This document shows, in pieces, positions 28,034 through 38,900 of a DNA stretch of 64,000 nt (its first letter is position 1; every line of letters starts with the position of its first letter). Both the position numbers and the translations under genes were made by a program. The stretch covers positions 66,753-130,752 of the forward strand of contig DKPB01000045.1 of NCBI GenBank assembly GCA_002471015.1. Reading direction: 5' to 3'. The notes beneath the pieces are model-generated. The model ran no database searches. It saw only the letters and a program-made list of their open reading frames with translations, and was not told where the DNA came from. The stretch is from Stenotrophomonas sp. UBA7346 (lineage in GTDB: Bacteria > Pseudomonadota > Gammaproteobacteria > Xanthomonadales > Xanthomonadaceae).

Positions 28034-28804
28034 ATGTTCCGATTTGCCATTGCCGCGCTGTTTGGCGCGATCAGCCTCACCGCCTGTGCGCAGCAGCAGG
28101 CCCCTGCGGCCGCCGCCAGCGCCGCTGCCCCGGTTGCCGATGGCCCGGTCGAAAAGCACGTGCGCGACGCCCTCAAACAGCTGGACCCCAACCTGCAGCC
28201 CGAGTACATCGGCGCAGCGCCGTTCCCGGGGTTCCGCGAGGTTCTGGTATCCGGGCAGGTGCTGTACGTGACCGACGATGGCCGTTATCTGTTGCAGGGC
28301 ACGCCGTACGACATCGAGAAGAAGGCCCAGGCCACCAGCGCGGGCCTGCTGGCCTATCGCCAGCGTCTGCTGGCGACCCTGCCGCATGCCGACCGCATCG
28401 TGTTTGCGCCGCCTAATGCCAAGCACACCATCAGCGTGTTCACGGATATCGAGTGCGGCTACTGCCGCAAGCTGCACCAGGACATCGCCGAGCTGAACCG
28501 CAATGGCATTGCGGTCGAATACCTGGCATTCCCGCGCATGGGCCTGGCCAGCAAGGACGCCACCGACATGATCTCGGTCTGGTGTGCCAGCGACCGCAAG
28601 GCCGCACTGACTGCCGCCAAGACCGGCCAGCCGGTCCCGACCAGGAACTGCACCAACCCGGTGGCCATGCAGTACAACCTCGGCCAGCAGCTGGGCATCA
28701 ACGGTACGCCGGCAATCTTCGCCGCCGATGGCACCCAGCTGGGTGGCTATGTGCCGCCGGCACAGCTGAAGGCGACGCTGGATCGCATGGAAGGCAGCCG
28801 CTGA
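28034..28804 (+). CDS. dsbC: DsbC-family protein disulfide isomerase, probable lipoprotein
   Basis: A 256-residue periplasmic thioredoxin-fold enzyme that shuffles wrong disulfides. The active site CGYC is at residues 141-144, and the cis-proline loop is GINGTPAIF. A second cysteine pair spans CASDRKAAL to PTRNC. The N-terminal dimerisation domain includes FPGFREVLVSGQVLYVTDDGRY. The signal peptide ends in LTAC followed by AQQQ, which reads as a lipobox with cysteine 18, so the protein may be membrane-anchored. It could serve the cysteine-containing secreted proteases and chitinase encoded nearby. Confidence 0.9.
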   Translation: MFRFAIAALFGAISLTACAQQQAPAAAASAAAPVADGPVEKHVRDALKQLDPNLQPEYIGAAPFPGFREVLVSGQVLYVTDDGRYLLQGTPYDIEKKAQATSAGLLAYRQRLLATLPHADRIVFAPPNAKHTISVFTDIECGYCRKLHQDIAELNRNGIAVEYLAFPRMGLASKDATDMISVWCASDRKAALTAAKTGQPVPTRNCTNPVAMQYNLGQQLGINGTPAIFAADGTQLGGYVPPAQLKATLDRMEGSR

Positions 28805-28834
28805 AGGCTGCGTCCCAGCTCTGGGTAGTTGCAG

Positions 28835-28868
28835 ACAACGCCCCTGCCGGCAACGGCAGGGGCGTTGT
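28835..28868. terminator. Bidirectional terminator between dsbC and the chitinase
   Basis: A 14-bp perfect stem (ACAACGCCCCTGCC arm) and six-base loop between convergent genes. T-rich bases follow on the plus strand. Confidence 0.8.
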
Positions 28869-28882
28869 GGTTCTGGTGCCGC

Positions 28883-31044
28883 TTATTTCAGGCCGTTGCC
28901 GATGCTGTTGACCAGGGTGCCCTGTGCGTCATCGCCGCTGAACTCCCAGAAGAAGGCACCGCCCAACCCCTGCGCTTTGATGTAGGCCATCTTGCGGCCC
29001 AGCATTTCCGGCGTATCCACGCTCCAGAAGGTGTTGCCGTCATACAACCATGTGGCCTGTGCGAGCGGGTCGGTATGGACCGGCCAGCCCAGGTTCTTGA
29101 GTACCTTCCAGTCCTCGATGCCGGCTTCGTACTTGCCTGCCGCCGGCCGCCCGCTCTGGTACAGACCGTTGTTGGTTCGCGCCACGCCCGTCCAGCCGCG
29201 GCCGTAGAAGCCGACGCCGAGATTCAGCTTGGCGGCCGGGACGCCGCGTTGCAGGTAGGCCTCGATGGTGTCGTTGCCGTTGTACAGGGCGGCGTCACCG
29301 GTTGAAGGATCTGCCGGGGAGTGGAACAGGGCGCTGTGGTGATTGGTGGTGCCTGCCCAGGCGCCATGGAAGTCATAGGTCATCACGTTGATGAAATCCA
29401 GGTAGCGGTGGTACGCCGCCGGGTCGGTAGGGCGGATCTTGTCGATGCCGGCACCGACCGCCACGGTCAGCAGCAGGCCAGGGCGCACGGCGTCCAATTG
29501 GCGGCGGAACTCGGCCAACAGGGCGGTGAAGTTGTCGCGGTCGGCCGACGTGCCGCAGGCCAGGCCGCAGGCGGCCGGGTATTCCCAGTCGATGTCGATA
29601 CCGTCGAAGACACCCGCGGCCACCCCCTTGCCACCGGCGTTGTCGGTGAAGGGCAGGTTGCCCTTGATGTAGGCATCAATGCAGGACGCGACGAAGGCCT
29701 GGCGGTTCTCCGGGCGTGCGGCGCTGGAGAAACCGCGTGACCAGGTCCAGCCGCCGAGCGAGATCAGCGTCTTCAGCTGCGGGTATTTGGCCTTGAGCTG
29801 CTTGAGCTGGTTCCAGTTGCCGCGCAGTGGCTGGTTCCATTGGTCGGCGACACCGCTCACGCTTTCGTTGGCACCAACGCTGCGGGTGTAATCGGCATAG
29901 GCGTCGCCGCCGGCGCCGCTGGCCGGATCGGCGGCCTGGGTGATGCCAACCTCGCAGCGGTTGTTGCGGACGTTGCCGAAGGCGTAGTTGATATGGGTCA
30001 GGCGTGCCGCCGAGCCGCTGCTGTCGATGTTCTTGACCCGGTAGTTGCGGCCATAGATGCCCCACTGGGTGAAATAGCCGATCACCCGCTTGCCGCTGGC
30101 GGCCGGGGCGCCAGGATCACCGGAATTGCCGGGATCACCGGGCTCAATTGGCGCTACCGGCTCGCCGCCGTTGTCCTCGGCCAGGGTGTGGGCGCTGATG
30201 GCGGCGCTGACTGCCGAGGTATTGCCGGCCTTGTCGCGGGCGCTCAGCGCATAGCGGTAGCCGGTGGCCGCCTGCAAGCCATTGTCGGTAAAGCGGGTAG
30301 CCGCGACCGTGGCGATCTGCCGGCCGTCCCGGCACAGCAGATAGGCCACCACGCCGCTGCCGCCGGGGTTGTCGTGGGCGGCATTCCACTGCAGGGCGAT
30401 GCTGTCGGGGCTGCGCGAGGTCACCACCAGCCCGTCGGGGATGCTGGGCGCGGTGCTGTCCGTGGCCGCAGCGGTGACGTTCACCTCGATGGGCGCAGAG
30501 GTGGTGCGGGCGCCGCGGTCGTCGGTCGCCACTGCCGTCAGCTGGTAGTCGCCAGTGCCGGGGTTGGACCAGACCAGTTGGTAGGGCGCGTTGCTGACGC
30601 TGCCGAGGGACAGCGCATCGCGGAAAAATTCGATCTTGCCGATGCTGCCGTCACGGTCGCTGGCCTCGGCGATGACGGTGATCGGGCTGCCGGCGGTGAA
30701 GTGGCTGCCGTTGCCCGGGGCGCTCAGGCGCACCTGCGGGGGATGTTGGCGGCTGGCGGGCCGGCCTCACAGCGGCCCAGGCTGTCGTAATAGCGCCGGC
30801 CGGCAGGATGGTCGGGCGGTGCGTTCCAGATGGTCTGGCGTGCCTGGTACAGCACGTCGGCCTTCTGCAAGGTGTCGCCGGGCTGGTAAATGGTGCTGCC
30901 CAGCCACGGTTTGACCCCGTTGCAGTCCGCAGCCTGTACCGCAGGTATGGCCGCCACGGCCAGGACCAGGGCCAGCCCTGTGCTTTGGTGGGCACGCGGG
31001 CGGATGAACCGGGGGCGGCGAGAGGGCAGGGGGTGTTCCGTCAC
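28883..31044 (-). pseudogene. Secreted GH18 chitinase, reading frame broken near 30740
   Basis: The gene encodes an exported chitinase in two frames. The N-terminal part (GTG at 31044, preceded by AAAGGAG) has a signal peptide ending IPAVQAA and a chitin-binding module (WLGSTIYQPGDTLQKADVLYQARQTIWN). It runs into a stop at 30724. The second frame, from 30733, holds an Ig-like domain, a fibronectin III domain, then the GH18 domain with catalytic D-G-I-D-I-D-W-E-Y-P. One extra base in a run of five C (38-42 of the 30700s) would restore N-I-P-P-Q-V-R-L-S across the junction. The break may be a real mutation, phase variation or an assembly error. Type II secretion of chitinase is known in related bacteria. 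Confidence 0.85.
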
Positions 31045-31438
31045 GATGGGGCTCCTTTGATGGAATGAGGTGCGCGCAGGGGGCACGCCTTCGTCCGGCC
31101 AGGCAAGCGGCGGCCTGGCCTGACGACCGTGCAAGGGGGATCACGTGCCCGCGGAGGGCCGGTGTACCGGCACTTGGCTGCCGGCCGATACCGCAGGTAT
31201 AGCCGCCACGGCCAGGACCAGGGCCAGCCCTGTGCTTTGGTGGGCACGCAGGCGGATGAACCGGGGCGGCGAGAGGGCAGGGGGTGTTCCGTCACGATGG
31301 GGCTCCTTTGATGGAATGAGGTGCGCGCAGGGGCACGCCTTCGTCCGGCCAGGCAAGCGGCGGCCTGGCCTGACGACCGTGCAAGGGGGATCAAGTGCCC
31401 GCGGAGGGCCGGTGTACCGGCACTTGGCTGCCGGCCGA
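30937..31438. repeat. Tandem duplication of the chitinase 5' end (252 + 250 bp)
   Basis: Copy 1 (30937-31188) contains the signal-peptide codons, GTG start, ribosome site and upstream DNA. Copy 2 (31189-31438) repeats it with two single-base deletions and few substitutions. The deletion in a C run inside the signal-peptide codons of copy 2 shifts its frame, so the second start cannot make a chitinase. Confidence 0.88.
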
Positions 31439-31602
31439 TCGAGGATAACGTTGTCAAATTGGCCGGTACGATTTGCCCGGCCTGGGCAGCTGTCGGTGTG
31501 ACCCGCGTCGTTGCTGAGGACTTCCGGTAGGGGCAAGGCTGAGGCTTGGGGCGGTCGAGTCCGGTACAATCGCGGGCCGATTCCCACCATGGTCTCCCGG
31601 AC
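31439..31602. promoter_or_regulatory. Probable promoter region between the chitinase duplication and purL
   Basis: A gap without genes. TACAAT at 31565-31570 resembles a -10 box for purL, 33 bases before its ATG, but no good -35 is seen. The chitinase promoter, if not inside the duplicated copies, would lie on the other strand here. Confidence 0.3.
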
Positions 31603-34600
31603 ATGATCGTCCTCGAGGGCGCAGCTGCCCTTTCGCCGTTCCGCCGCGAACGTCTTGAATCCCGCCTGCAGTCCATTGCCGCCGATCTGCGCATTACCGG
31701 TGCCTGGCACGTCTATTTCACCCAAGCTGCCGATGCCGGCGCGGTCGACCAGACCACGCTGGGCCGCATCCTGCAGGGCCAGCCACAGGCCGCCGAGCGC
31801 GCCGCTGGCGCGATCTCGCGCTATGTGGTGCCGCGCCTGGGCACCTTGTCGCCGTGGTCGAGCAAGGCCACCGAGCTGGTGCGCGGTGCCGGCCTGCCGA
31901 TCCAGCGCGTCGAACGCGGCACCCGCATCGACCTGAGCGGCTGGCCGGCCGATCCGGCCCAGCAGGCCGCGCTGGCCAAGCTGCTGCACGATCCGATGAC
32001 CCAGTCGCTGCTGGACGACATCGGCCAGGCCCAGGCGTTGTTCAACAACGTCGGCCGCGGCAGCCTGGAGCGCATCGCCCTGGATGATCTGGAAGGCGCC
32101 AACAAGCGCCTCGGTCTGGCCCTGGCCGATGACGAGATCGATTACCTGCGCCAACGCTACAGCGAACTCGGCCGTGATCCGTCCGACGTCGAGCTGATGA
32201 TGTTCGCGCAGGCCAATTCCGAGCACTGCCGGCACAAGATCTTCAACGCCAGCTGGACCATCGACGGCAACGCGCAGGACCGCTCGCTGTTCAAGATGAT
32301 CAAGAACACCCACCAGCAGACCCCGCAGCACACGCTCAGCGCGTACAGCGACAATGCCGCGGTGATCGAAGGCGAACCGGCCGCGCGCTATCGCCCGGAC
32401 CCGGCCACCGGCAAGTACCGCAGCGAAGCGGTGGTACCCAGCGCCTTCCAGATCAAGGTGGAAACCCATAATCACCCGACCGCGATTGCCCCGTTCCCCG
32501 GTGCCGCAACCGGCGCCGGCGGCGAGATCCGCGACGAAGGTGCCACCGGCCGCGGTGGCAAGCCCAAGGCCGGCCTGACCGGTTTCTCGGTCTCGCACCT
32601 GCGCATCCCGACCCTGCCGCAGCCGTGGGAAGCGCCGCGCGCGCTGAACCCGCGCATGGCACCGGCCCTGGACATCATGCTGGACGGCCCGCTGGGCGGC
32701 GCCGCGTTCAACAACGAATTCGGCCGCCCGAACCTGCTGGGTTATTTCCGCAGCTTCGAGCTGCCGGAAGAGGGCATCACCCGCGCCTACGACAAGCCCA
32801 TAATGTTGGCTGGCGGCCTGGGCGCGATTGATCGCGTGCAGGTCGACAAGCTGCAGCTGCAGGCTGGCGACGCGGTGATCGTGCTCGGCGGCCCGGCGAT
32901 GTTGATCGGCTTGGGCGGTGGTGCGGCTTCGTCGGTGGCCTCGGGCGAAAGCGCCGAAGACCTCGACTTCGCCAGCGTGCAGCGTGACAACCCGGAAATG
33001 GAACGCCGCTGCCAGGAAGTGATCGACCGTTGCGTGGCCATGGGCACCAATAACCCGATCAAGTTCTTCCACGACGTCGGCGCCGGTGGCCTGTCCAACG
33101 CCATCCCCGAACTGCTGCACGACTCCAAGGTTGGCGGCGTGATCGACCTGGGCAAGGTGCCCACCGACGATCCCTCGCTGTCGCCGCTGGAACTGTGGTG
33201 CAACGAGTCGCAGGAGCGCTATGTACTGGGTGTGGCGCAGGAGCGCCTGGCCGAGTTCGCCGCCATCTGCGCGCGCGAACGTTGCCCGTTTGCCGCGGTC
33301 GGCGTTGCAACGGCTGAAGAACACCTGGTCGTGGCCTATGGCGCGACCCCGGGCAACACCCCGGCCGATGCACCGATCGACCTGCCGATGGACGTGTTGT
33401 TCGGCAAGGCGCCGAAGATGCACCGTGACACCGCGCATCCGCCCGCAGCGCCGTGGCCGCAGCTCAAGACCGCCGGCATCGACCTGCGTGAGGCGGGCCT
33501 GCGTGTGCTGGCGCACCCGACCGTGGCGTCCAAGAACTTCCTGGTCACCATTGGTGACCGCAGCGTTGGCGGCCTGACCGCACGCGAGCAGATGATCGGC
33601 CCCTGGCAGCTACCGATGGCCGATGTGGCGATCACCCTGGCTGGCTTTGATACCTATGCCGGCGAGGCGATGTCGCTGGGTGAACGCACCCCGCTGGCCC
33701 TGCTGGATGCCGCCGCATCGGCACGCATGGCGGTGGGTGAAGCCATCACCAACCTGTGTGCGGCACCGGTAACCGCGCTCGATACGGTCAAGTTGTCGGC
33801 CAACTGGATGGCCGCCTGCGGCCACAACGGTGAAGACGCGCTGCTGTACGACGCCGTCAAGGCGGTGGGCATGGAACTGTGCCCGCAGCTGGATATCAGC
33901 ATTCCGGTGGGCAAGGACTCGCTGTCGATGCAGGCGCAGTGGCAGGCCGATGGCCAGACCGAGAAGTCGGTATCGCCGGTGTCGCTGGTGATCTCCGCCT
34001 TTGCCCCGGTCAGCGATGCCCGCCAGCAGCTGACCCCGCTGCTCGACCGCGAAACCGACAGCGAGCTGTGGCTCATTGGCTTGGGCGCTGGCAAGCAGCG
34101 TCTGGGCGGTTCTATCCTGGCGCAGACCCAGGCCGACCACAGCGCACTGCCGGCCTTTGCCGGTGAAGTGCCGGACCTGGACGACCCGCAGCGCCTGCGC
34201 GCGTTCTTTGAATTGATCCGCGATGCGCGTGCGTCCGGCCTGTTGCTGGCCTACCACGACCGCAGCGACGGCGGCGCGTTTGCCGCCCTGTGCGAAATGG
34301 CCTTCGCCTCGCGCCTGGGCCTGGACATCGTGCTCGATGCCTGGGGCGATGATCCGTTCCGCAGCCTGTTCAACGAAGAACTGGGCGCCGTGGTGCAGAT
34401 CGCCAAGGAAGACCGCGCTGCGTTCGCCGACCTGGTCGAACGTCACGCACTTACCGAATGCGCACAGCGCATCGCCCGCCCGACCACCGCACCGGTGGTG
34501 CGCGTGCAGCTGGGCGGCGAGAGCCTGGTTGAGTGGCGTTGGGAAGAACTCTTCGATGCCTGGTGGTCGGTGACCCACGCCATGCAGAAGCTGCGCGACA

Positions 34601-35484
34601 ACCCGGATGCAGCCGATCAGGAACGTGCGATTGCGCGCAACTTCAACGCGCCGGGCCTGAAGCCGAAGCTGGTGTTTGACCCGGCCGAGGACGTGGCTGC
34701 ACCGTTCATCGCCAGCGGCAAGCGCCCGAGGGTGGCGATCCTGCGCGAGCAGGGCGTCAATGGCCAGATCGAAATGGCCAATATCTTCGAGCGTGCCGGC
34801 TTTGAAGCCTACGATGTGCACATGAGCGACCTGATCGAAGGCCGCGTGCAGCTTGCCGACTTCCGTGGCATCGCCGCCTGCGGTGGCTTCAGCTACGGCG
34901 ACGTACTGGGTGCTGGCCGTGGCTGGGCAACCTCCATCCTCGAGCGCCCGGCGCTGCGTGAGGCCTTTGCGGCCTTCTTCGCCCGCCCGGATACCTTCGC
35001 GCTGGGCGTGTGCAACGGTTGCCAGATGATGAGCCAGCTCAAGGACATCATCCCCGGTGCCGAGCATTGGCCGAAGTTCCTGCGCAATGCTGGCGAGCAG
35101 TTCGAAGCACGTACCGCATTGTTGGAAGTCGTCGAGTCGCCGTCGATCCTGTTGCGTGGCATGGCTGGCTCGCGCCTGCCTGTTGCAGTAGCACACGGCG
35201 AAGGCCGTGCCGAGTTCGACAGCGCGGTGGACCAGGCAGCAGCCAGCATCGCGCTGCGTTACGTGGATGGCGATGGCCGCGTGGCCGCCCAGTACCCGCT
35301 CAATCCGAACGGTTCGCCGGACGGCATCACCGGCCTGACCAGCAGCGACGGCCGCGTCACCATCCTGATGCCGCACCCGGAACGCACCCCGCGCACGGTC
35401 AACCTGAGCTGGGCGCCGAGCAGTTGGGGTGAGGATTCGCCGTGGCTGCGGATGTTCCGCAACGCCAGAGTATGGTGCGGCTGA
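31603..35484 (+). CDS. purL: Phosphoribosylformylglycinamidine synthase (large PurL)
   Basis: A 1293-residue ATP-dependent enzyme that converts FGAR to FGAM in purine synthesis. It has the single-chain form found in gammaproteobacteria: an N-terminal PurS-like part, two ATPase/synthase halves with HNHPTAIAPFPGAATGAGGE near residue 290, and a C-terminal glutaminase with GVCNGCQMMSQL (nucleophile cysteine) and MPHPERTPR. The ATG at 31603 begins the conserved MIVLEGAAALS. It stands alone, closed by a terminator. Confidence 0.97.
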   Translation: MIVLEGAAALSPFRRERLESRLQSIAADLRITGAWHVYFTQAADAGAVDQTTLGRILQGQPQAAERAAGAISRYVVPRLGTLSPWSSKATELVRGAGLPIQRVERGTRIDLSGWPADPAQQAALAKLLHDPMTQSLLDDIGQAQALFNNVGRGSLERIALDDLEGANKRLGLALADDEIDYLRQRYSELGRDPSDVELMMFAQANSEHCRHKIFNASWTIDGNAQDRSLFKMIKNTHQQTPQHTLSAYSDNAAVIEGEPAARYRPDPATGKYRSEAVVPSAFQIKVETHNHPTAIAPFPGAATGAGGEIRDEGATGRGGKPKAGLTGFSVSHLRIPTLPQPWEAPRALNPRMAPALDIMLDGPLGGAAFNNEFGRPNLLGYFRSFELPEEGITRAYDKPIMLAGGLGAIDRVQVDKLQLQAGDAVIVLGGPAMLIGLGGGAASSVASGESAEDLDFASVQRDNPEMERRCQEVIDRCVAMGTNNPIKFFHDVGAGGLSNAIPELLHDSKVGGVIDLGKVPTDDPSLSPLELWCNESQERYVLGVAQERLAEFAAICARERCPFAAVGVATAEEHLVVAYGATPGNTPADAPIDLPMDVLFGKAPKMHRDTAHPPAAPWPQLKTAGIDLREAGLRVLAHPTVASKNFLVTIGDRSVGGLTAREQMIGPWQLPMADVAITLAGFDTYAGEAMSLGERTPLALLDAAASARMAVGEAITNLCAAPVTALDTVKLSANWMAACGHNGEDALLYDAVKAVGMELCPQLDISIPVGKDSLSMQAQWQADGQTEKSVSPVSLVISAFAPVSDARQQLTPLLDRETDSELWLIGLGAGKQRLGGSILAQTQADHSALPAFAGEVPDLDDPQRLRAFFELIRDARASGLLLAYHDRSDGGAFAALCEMAFASRLGLDIVLDAWGDDPFRSLFNEELGAVVQIAKEDRAAFADLVERHALTECAQRIARPTTAPVVRVQLGGESLVEWRWEELFDAWWSVTHAMQKLRDNPDAADQERAIARNFNAPGLKPKLVFDPAEDVAAPFIASGKRPRVAILREQGVNGQIEMANIFERAGFEAYDVHMSDLIEGRVQLADFRGIAACGGFSYGDVLGAGRGWATSILERPALREAFAAFFARPDTFALGVCNGCQMMSQLKDIIPGAEHWPKFLRNAGEQFEARTALLEVVESPSILLRGMAGSRLPVAVAHGEGRAEFDSAVDQAAASIALRYVDGDGRVAAQYPLNPNGSPDGITGLTSSDGRVTILMPHPERTPRTVNLSWAPSSWGEDSPWLRMFRNARVWCG

Positions 35485-35531
35485 CTGCGCTGTGCCGCAT
35501 AAAGTGTAGATCGGTACATCGTTGTTTGAAG

Positions 35532-35562
35532 AAGCCCGCAGGCCAAGGCCTGCGGGCTTTTT
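35532..35562 (+). terminator. purL terminator
   Basis: A 13-bp perfect stem (AAGCCCGCAGGCC arm), two-base loop and a T run. The same hairpin sequence occurs at 44681-44712, after the second protease gene. Confidence 0.92.
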
Positions 35563-35795
35563 GTTTGTACCCGGGTACAGATTGCGGGGCGGTTTGGCGT
35601 TTGTACCCAATGCAAGAAGGACAGCTTTCAAACGCAAGGGAAACGGTGCTTTTTTCCTTGCGGGTTCTGCGAATTCAACGCTGTTCCCTTTGTAAATGTG
35701 GGTCAGTAACGGATTTGACTCACATGAAACCAATCCAGAAAACTCCGGCCACCTTGCAGATGCCTGACGTTTTCGAACGGGGAATCAGGCATCCG
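35563..35795 (+). promoter_or_regulatory. Upstream region of adhesin 1
   Basis: Between the purL terminator and the adhesin leader element there is no credible gene. An imperfect inverted repeat GTGGGTC (35698-35704) / GACTCAC (35717-35723) could be an operator. The stretch around 35640-35700 is relatively A/T-rich and is the likely promoter zone, but I cannot fix the boxes. Confidence 0.35.
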
Positions 35796-35820
35796 CGACA
35801 GGCATGAGCCTGGCGCGCCC
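35796..35820 (+). promoter_or_regulatory. Conserved leader element of adhesin 1
   Basis: CGACAGGCATGAGCCT followed by GGCGCGCCC. It matches 21 of 25 bases in the leader of adhesin 2 (44943-44967) and sits 113 bases before the start codon, against 111 there. AGGC-ATGA-GCCT can form a small hairpin. The regulator or ligand is unknown. Confidence 0.55.
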
Positions 35821-35933
35821 ATCAGGATCCGGGAAGCAAGCATCCATCGATCAGTAGGCAACCGAACGCTCTGCGCGTGGCGGCATGGCAACGCCTGCGC
35901 GCAGGCAAACAGAACAATCTGGAGCAGGTTTCG

Positions 35934-38900
35934 ATGAACCGCATTTATCGCAAGGTTTGGAACAGAGCGCTGGGGCAGGTGGTAGTTGCATCGGAGCTGG
36001 CTACATCGGCGGTCGCAGGAAAGCTTGTGGACGCCCGCAAGGACAGTACTGGCAAGAAATGCGCACTGCTGGCGATGATGGGCATGGTGCTGACCGCGCT
36101 GGTCCTTCCCGCCGCCCATGCACAGCAGGCTGCAGATCCTGCACAGGCCGTAGCCAGTCACGGGAATGGTGACGATGCCGGCCCGGCCGCAGGCCAGTCC
36201 GTTGCCAGCTCGGCTACAGGGCCGGCGTCGGCCGGTTTTCCGGTGCTGTCGCAGCTGATTGGCAGGGCAATCGTCACGGACAATTACTTCCTGGCCAATG
36301 GTGCAGCCGATGGCAGCGACGACGCACAAGCCAGTGGTCAAGGCGCCACTGCCGCCGGTGTTGCCTCGGTGGCCAGCGGTGAAGAAAGCACGGCAGTGGG
36401 TAATGGCAGTGTTGCCGAAGGCGTATCCAGCAGTGCTGTGGGCCATGCGAACATCGCCAAAGGCCTCAACAGCTCGGCAATGGGCAGCGCCAATCAGGTG
36501 GACGGCGAGAACGCCAGTGCGTTTGGCTTCGCCAATCGCGTGGAAGGTGCCAACGCCATTGTGATTGGCAGCAACAGCAGTGCTTCGGGAAACAGAAGCC
36601 TTGCAGCGGGCGACGTAGCGTCGGCCACTGGCGAAGCTGCAGTTGCGCTGGGGGCCGACGCTGTTGCCATCGGCATCAGCGCCACGGCAGTGGGGCAGGC
36701 TGCGCAGGCCAGCGCGGACTATTCATCTGCGCTGGGAACCCTGGCCAATGCCAGCGGAGAACAGGCGCTGGCGGTTGGTGCCATGGCCGAAGCCAGTGGC
36801 AATGTTTCCACCGCGCTGGGCGGTTTCTCCGTGGCGGCTGCTGATCGCGCCTTGGCTGTTGGCTATCTGGCAAAGGCAATGGGAACCAGCAGCCTGGCGA
36901 TGGGTGACGAGGCGCAGGCTGAGGGGGCTTCCGCGATTGCCATCGGCCAGGTTGCGATGGCAACCGGCAACGAATCGGTGGTGGTCGGCGGCCTGGCAAT
37001 GGGGCAGATCTATGCGATGGCTGAGGGCGACGGGGCGGCTGCACTTGGTAACGGTGCCTGGGCCACCGGGGAACTGAGTACCGCCATTGGCTACAGCAGC
37101 TGGGCCGAAGGCGACAGCGCCACCGCCGTGGGCAGGCACGCCTACGCGGCCGCCGCGAACAGCGTTGCCCTGGGGGCGAGCTCCTTTGCGGATCGGGAAA
37201 ACAGTGTCTCCGTGGGTGACGCCGGCGCTGAGCGCCAGATCACCCATGTGGCTGCAGGTACCGAAGCCACGGATGCCGTGAACAAGGGGCAGCTGGATGA
37301 AGTGGGCAGGTACTTCCAGGCCCGGCCAAGTGAGGAAAGTGATGCCGGGGCATTTGCCGACGGAGACGCGGCGGTCGCCATTGGCGAAGCTTCCAATGCG
37401 CTGGCCAAGCGGGCGCTGGCGATAGGCAGTGGTGCGACTGTTACGGGTGATGGTGGCACGGCAATTGGACCGAATGCGTTTGCGGAAGGCGCAGGAAGTG
37501 TCGCGTTGGCTGACGGCGCGACTGCCAGCGGCGTCGACAGTCTGGCGCTGGGTGCACGGGCCCAGGCTGGTGGAATGAACGCACTGGCGTTTGGGGTTGG
37601 TGCCACAACATTCGGTGCCAACGCTACCGCTGTAGGTACAGGCGCACGTGCAGGTGATGACGGCATCGCCCTTGGCAGGGATGCCAGCGCAAACGGTCAG
37701 CAATCCATCGCGATAGGCTCGCAATTTCTGTTTGAAGGTGTTGACTATTCGACGCGTGCAGGCGGAACGCGATCCGTTGCCCTGGGCGTTGGCAGCAATT
37801 CGCAAGGCAACGACAGTGTAGCGATTGGAACAATGAGTAGAGCCATCGGCGTCGGCGCCGTGGCTATCGGAACGGCTGCGAGTACCGCCTTCCGATACAG
37901 CGCCGCCATTGGCGAAGGCGCAGTGGCGCTCGCACACAGTAGCGTAGCGCTGGGAGGCAAATCCGTCGCCGAGCGTGAGTACTCGGTTTCCGTGGGCGAC
38001 TTTGGCCAGGAGCGGCAGATCATCCATGTGGCGGAAGGAACCGAGGCCACCGATGCAGTGAACAAGGCGCAGCTTGATGCATTGGCAGATGCTGCCGATC
38101 AATCCATCAAGTACTTCAAGGCCAATGGCGATCCTGATGATGTGACGGCCTACGCTGAAGGTGCTGGCGCATTGGCGGCGGGTGAGGCCAGCAACGCCAT
38201 TGGCATCGGCTCCCTGGGCATGGGTCATGGCGCCAGCGCGCTTGCTGATGGGGCGATCGCGCTTGGCGCCGATGCCTTGGCACTGGGCATCGGCAGTGTC
38301 GCGCTCGGGCAGGGGGCGGTGGCAGAGCGCGATGGCACCGTATCCGTGGGCAGTGCGGGCATGGAGCGGCAGATCGTCAACGTGGCAGCAGGCAGCGAGG
38401 CAACCGATGCGGTCAACAAGGCGCAGCTCGATGCCGTCGCCGCGCAGGCGGCGGGCACCAGCAAGTACTTCCAGGCCGCCCGCGTTGGTGCCGATGATGC
38501 AGGCGCGCTTGCAGAAGGCACAGGTGCGGTAGCCGCAGGCGAGGCGGCAGCTGCGAATGGCTTCGGAACCCTCGCGCTCGGATACAGCGCGATGTCGCTG
38601 GCCGATGGCGCTGTCGCCCTGGGTTGGGGCGCTTCGGCAACGGCTGCCGGTGCCGTTGCACTTGGCGCTGGCTCGGTCGCGGACCGCGAAGGTACGGTGT
38701 CCGTCGGCAGCGCCGGAGCCGAGCGGCAGATCACCAATGTCGCGGCAGGTACTGAGGCGATGGACGCGGTGAACAAAAGCCAGCTGGATGCGCTCGCAGC
38801 TGCGATGGATGCAACCAGCGCCAATCGATACTTCGTTGCCAATGGCGCCGATGACGGCAGGGATGCCGCCATCGCCACTGGCGAGCGCGCACTGGCGGTG

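Noticed and set aside
31189..31438. Second chitinase start region considered as a separate small gene
   Set aside because: It is the outer copy of a tandem duplication. A base deletion in the signal-peptide codons shifts it out of frame.
35442..35933. Small open frames between purL and adhesin 1
   Set aside because: They cross the purL terminator and the conserved leader, have no ribosome site and encode low-complexity sequence.
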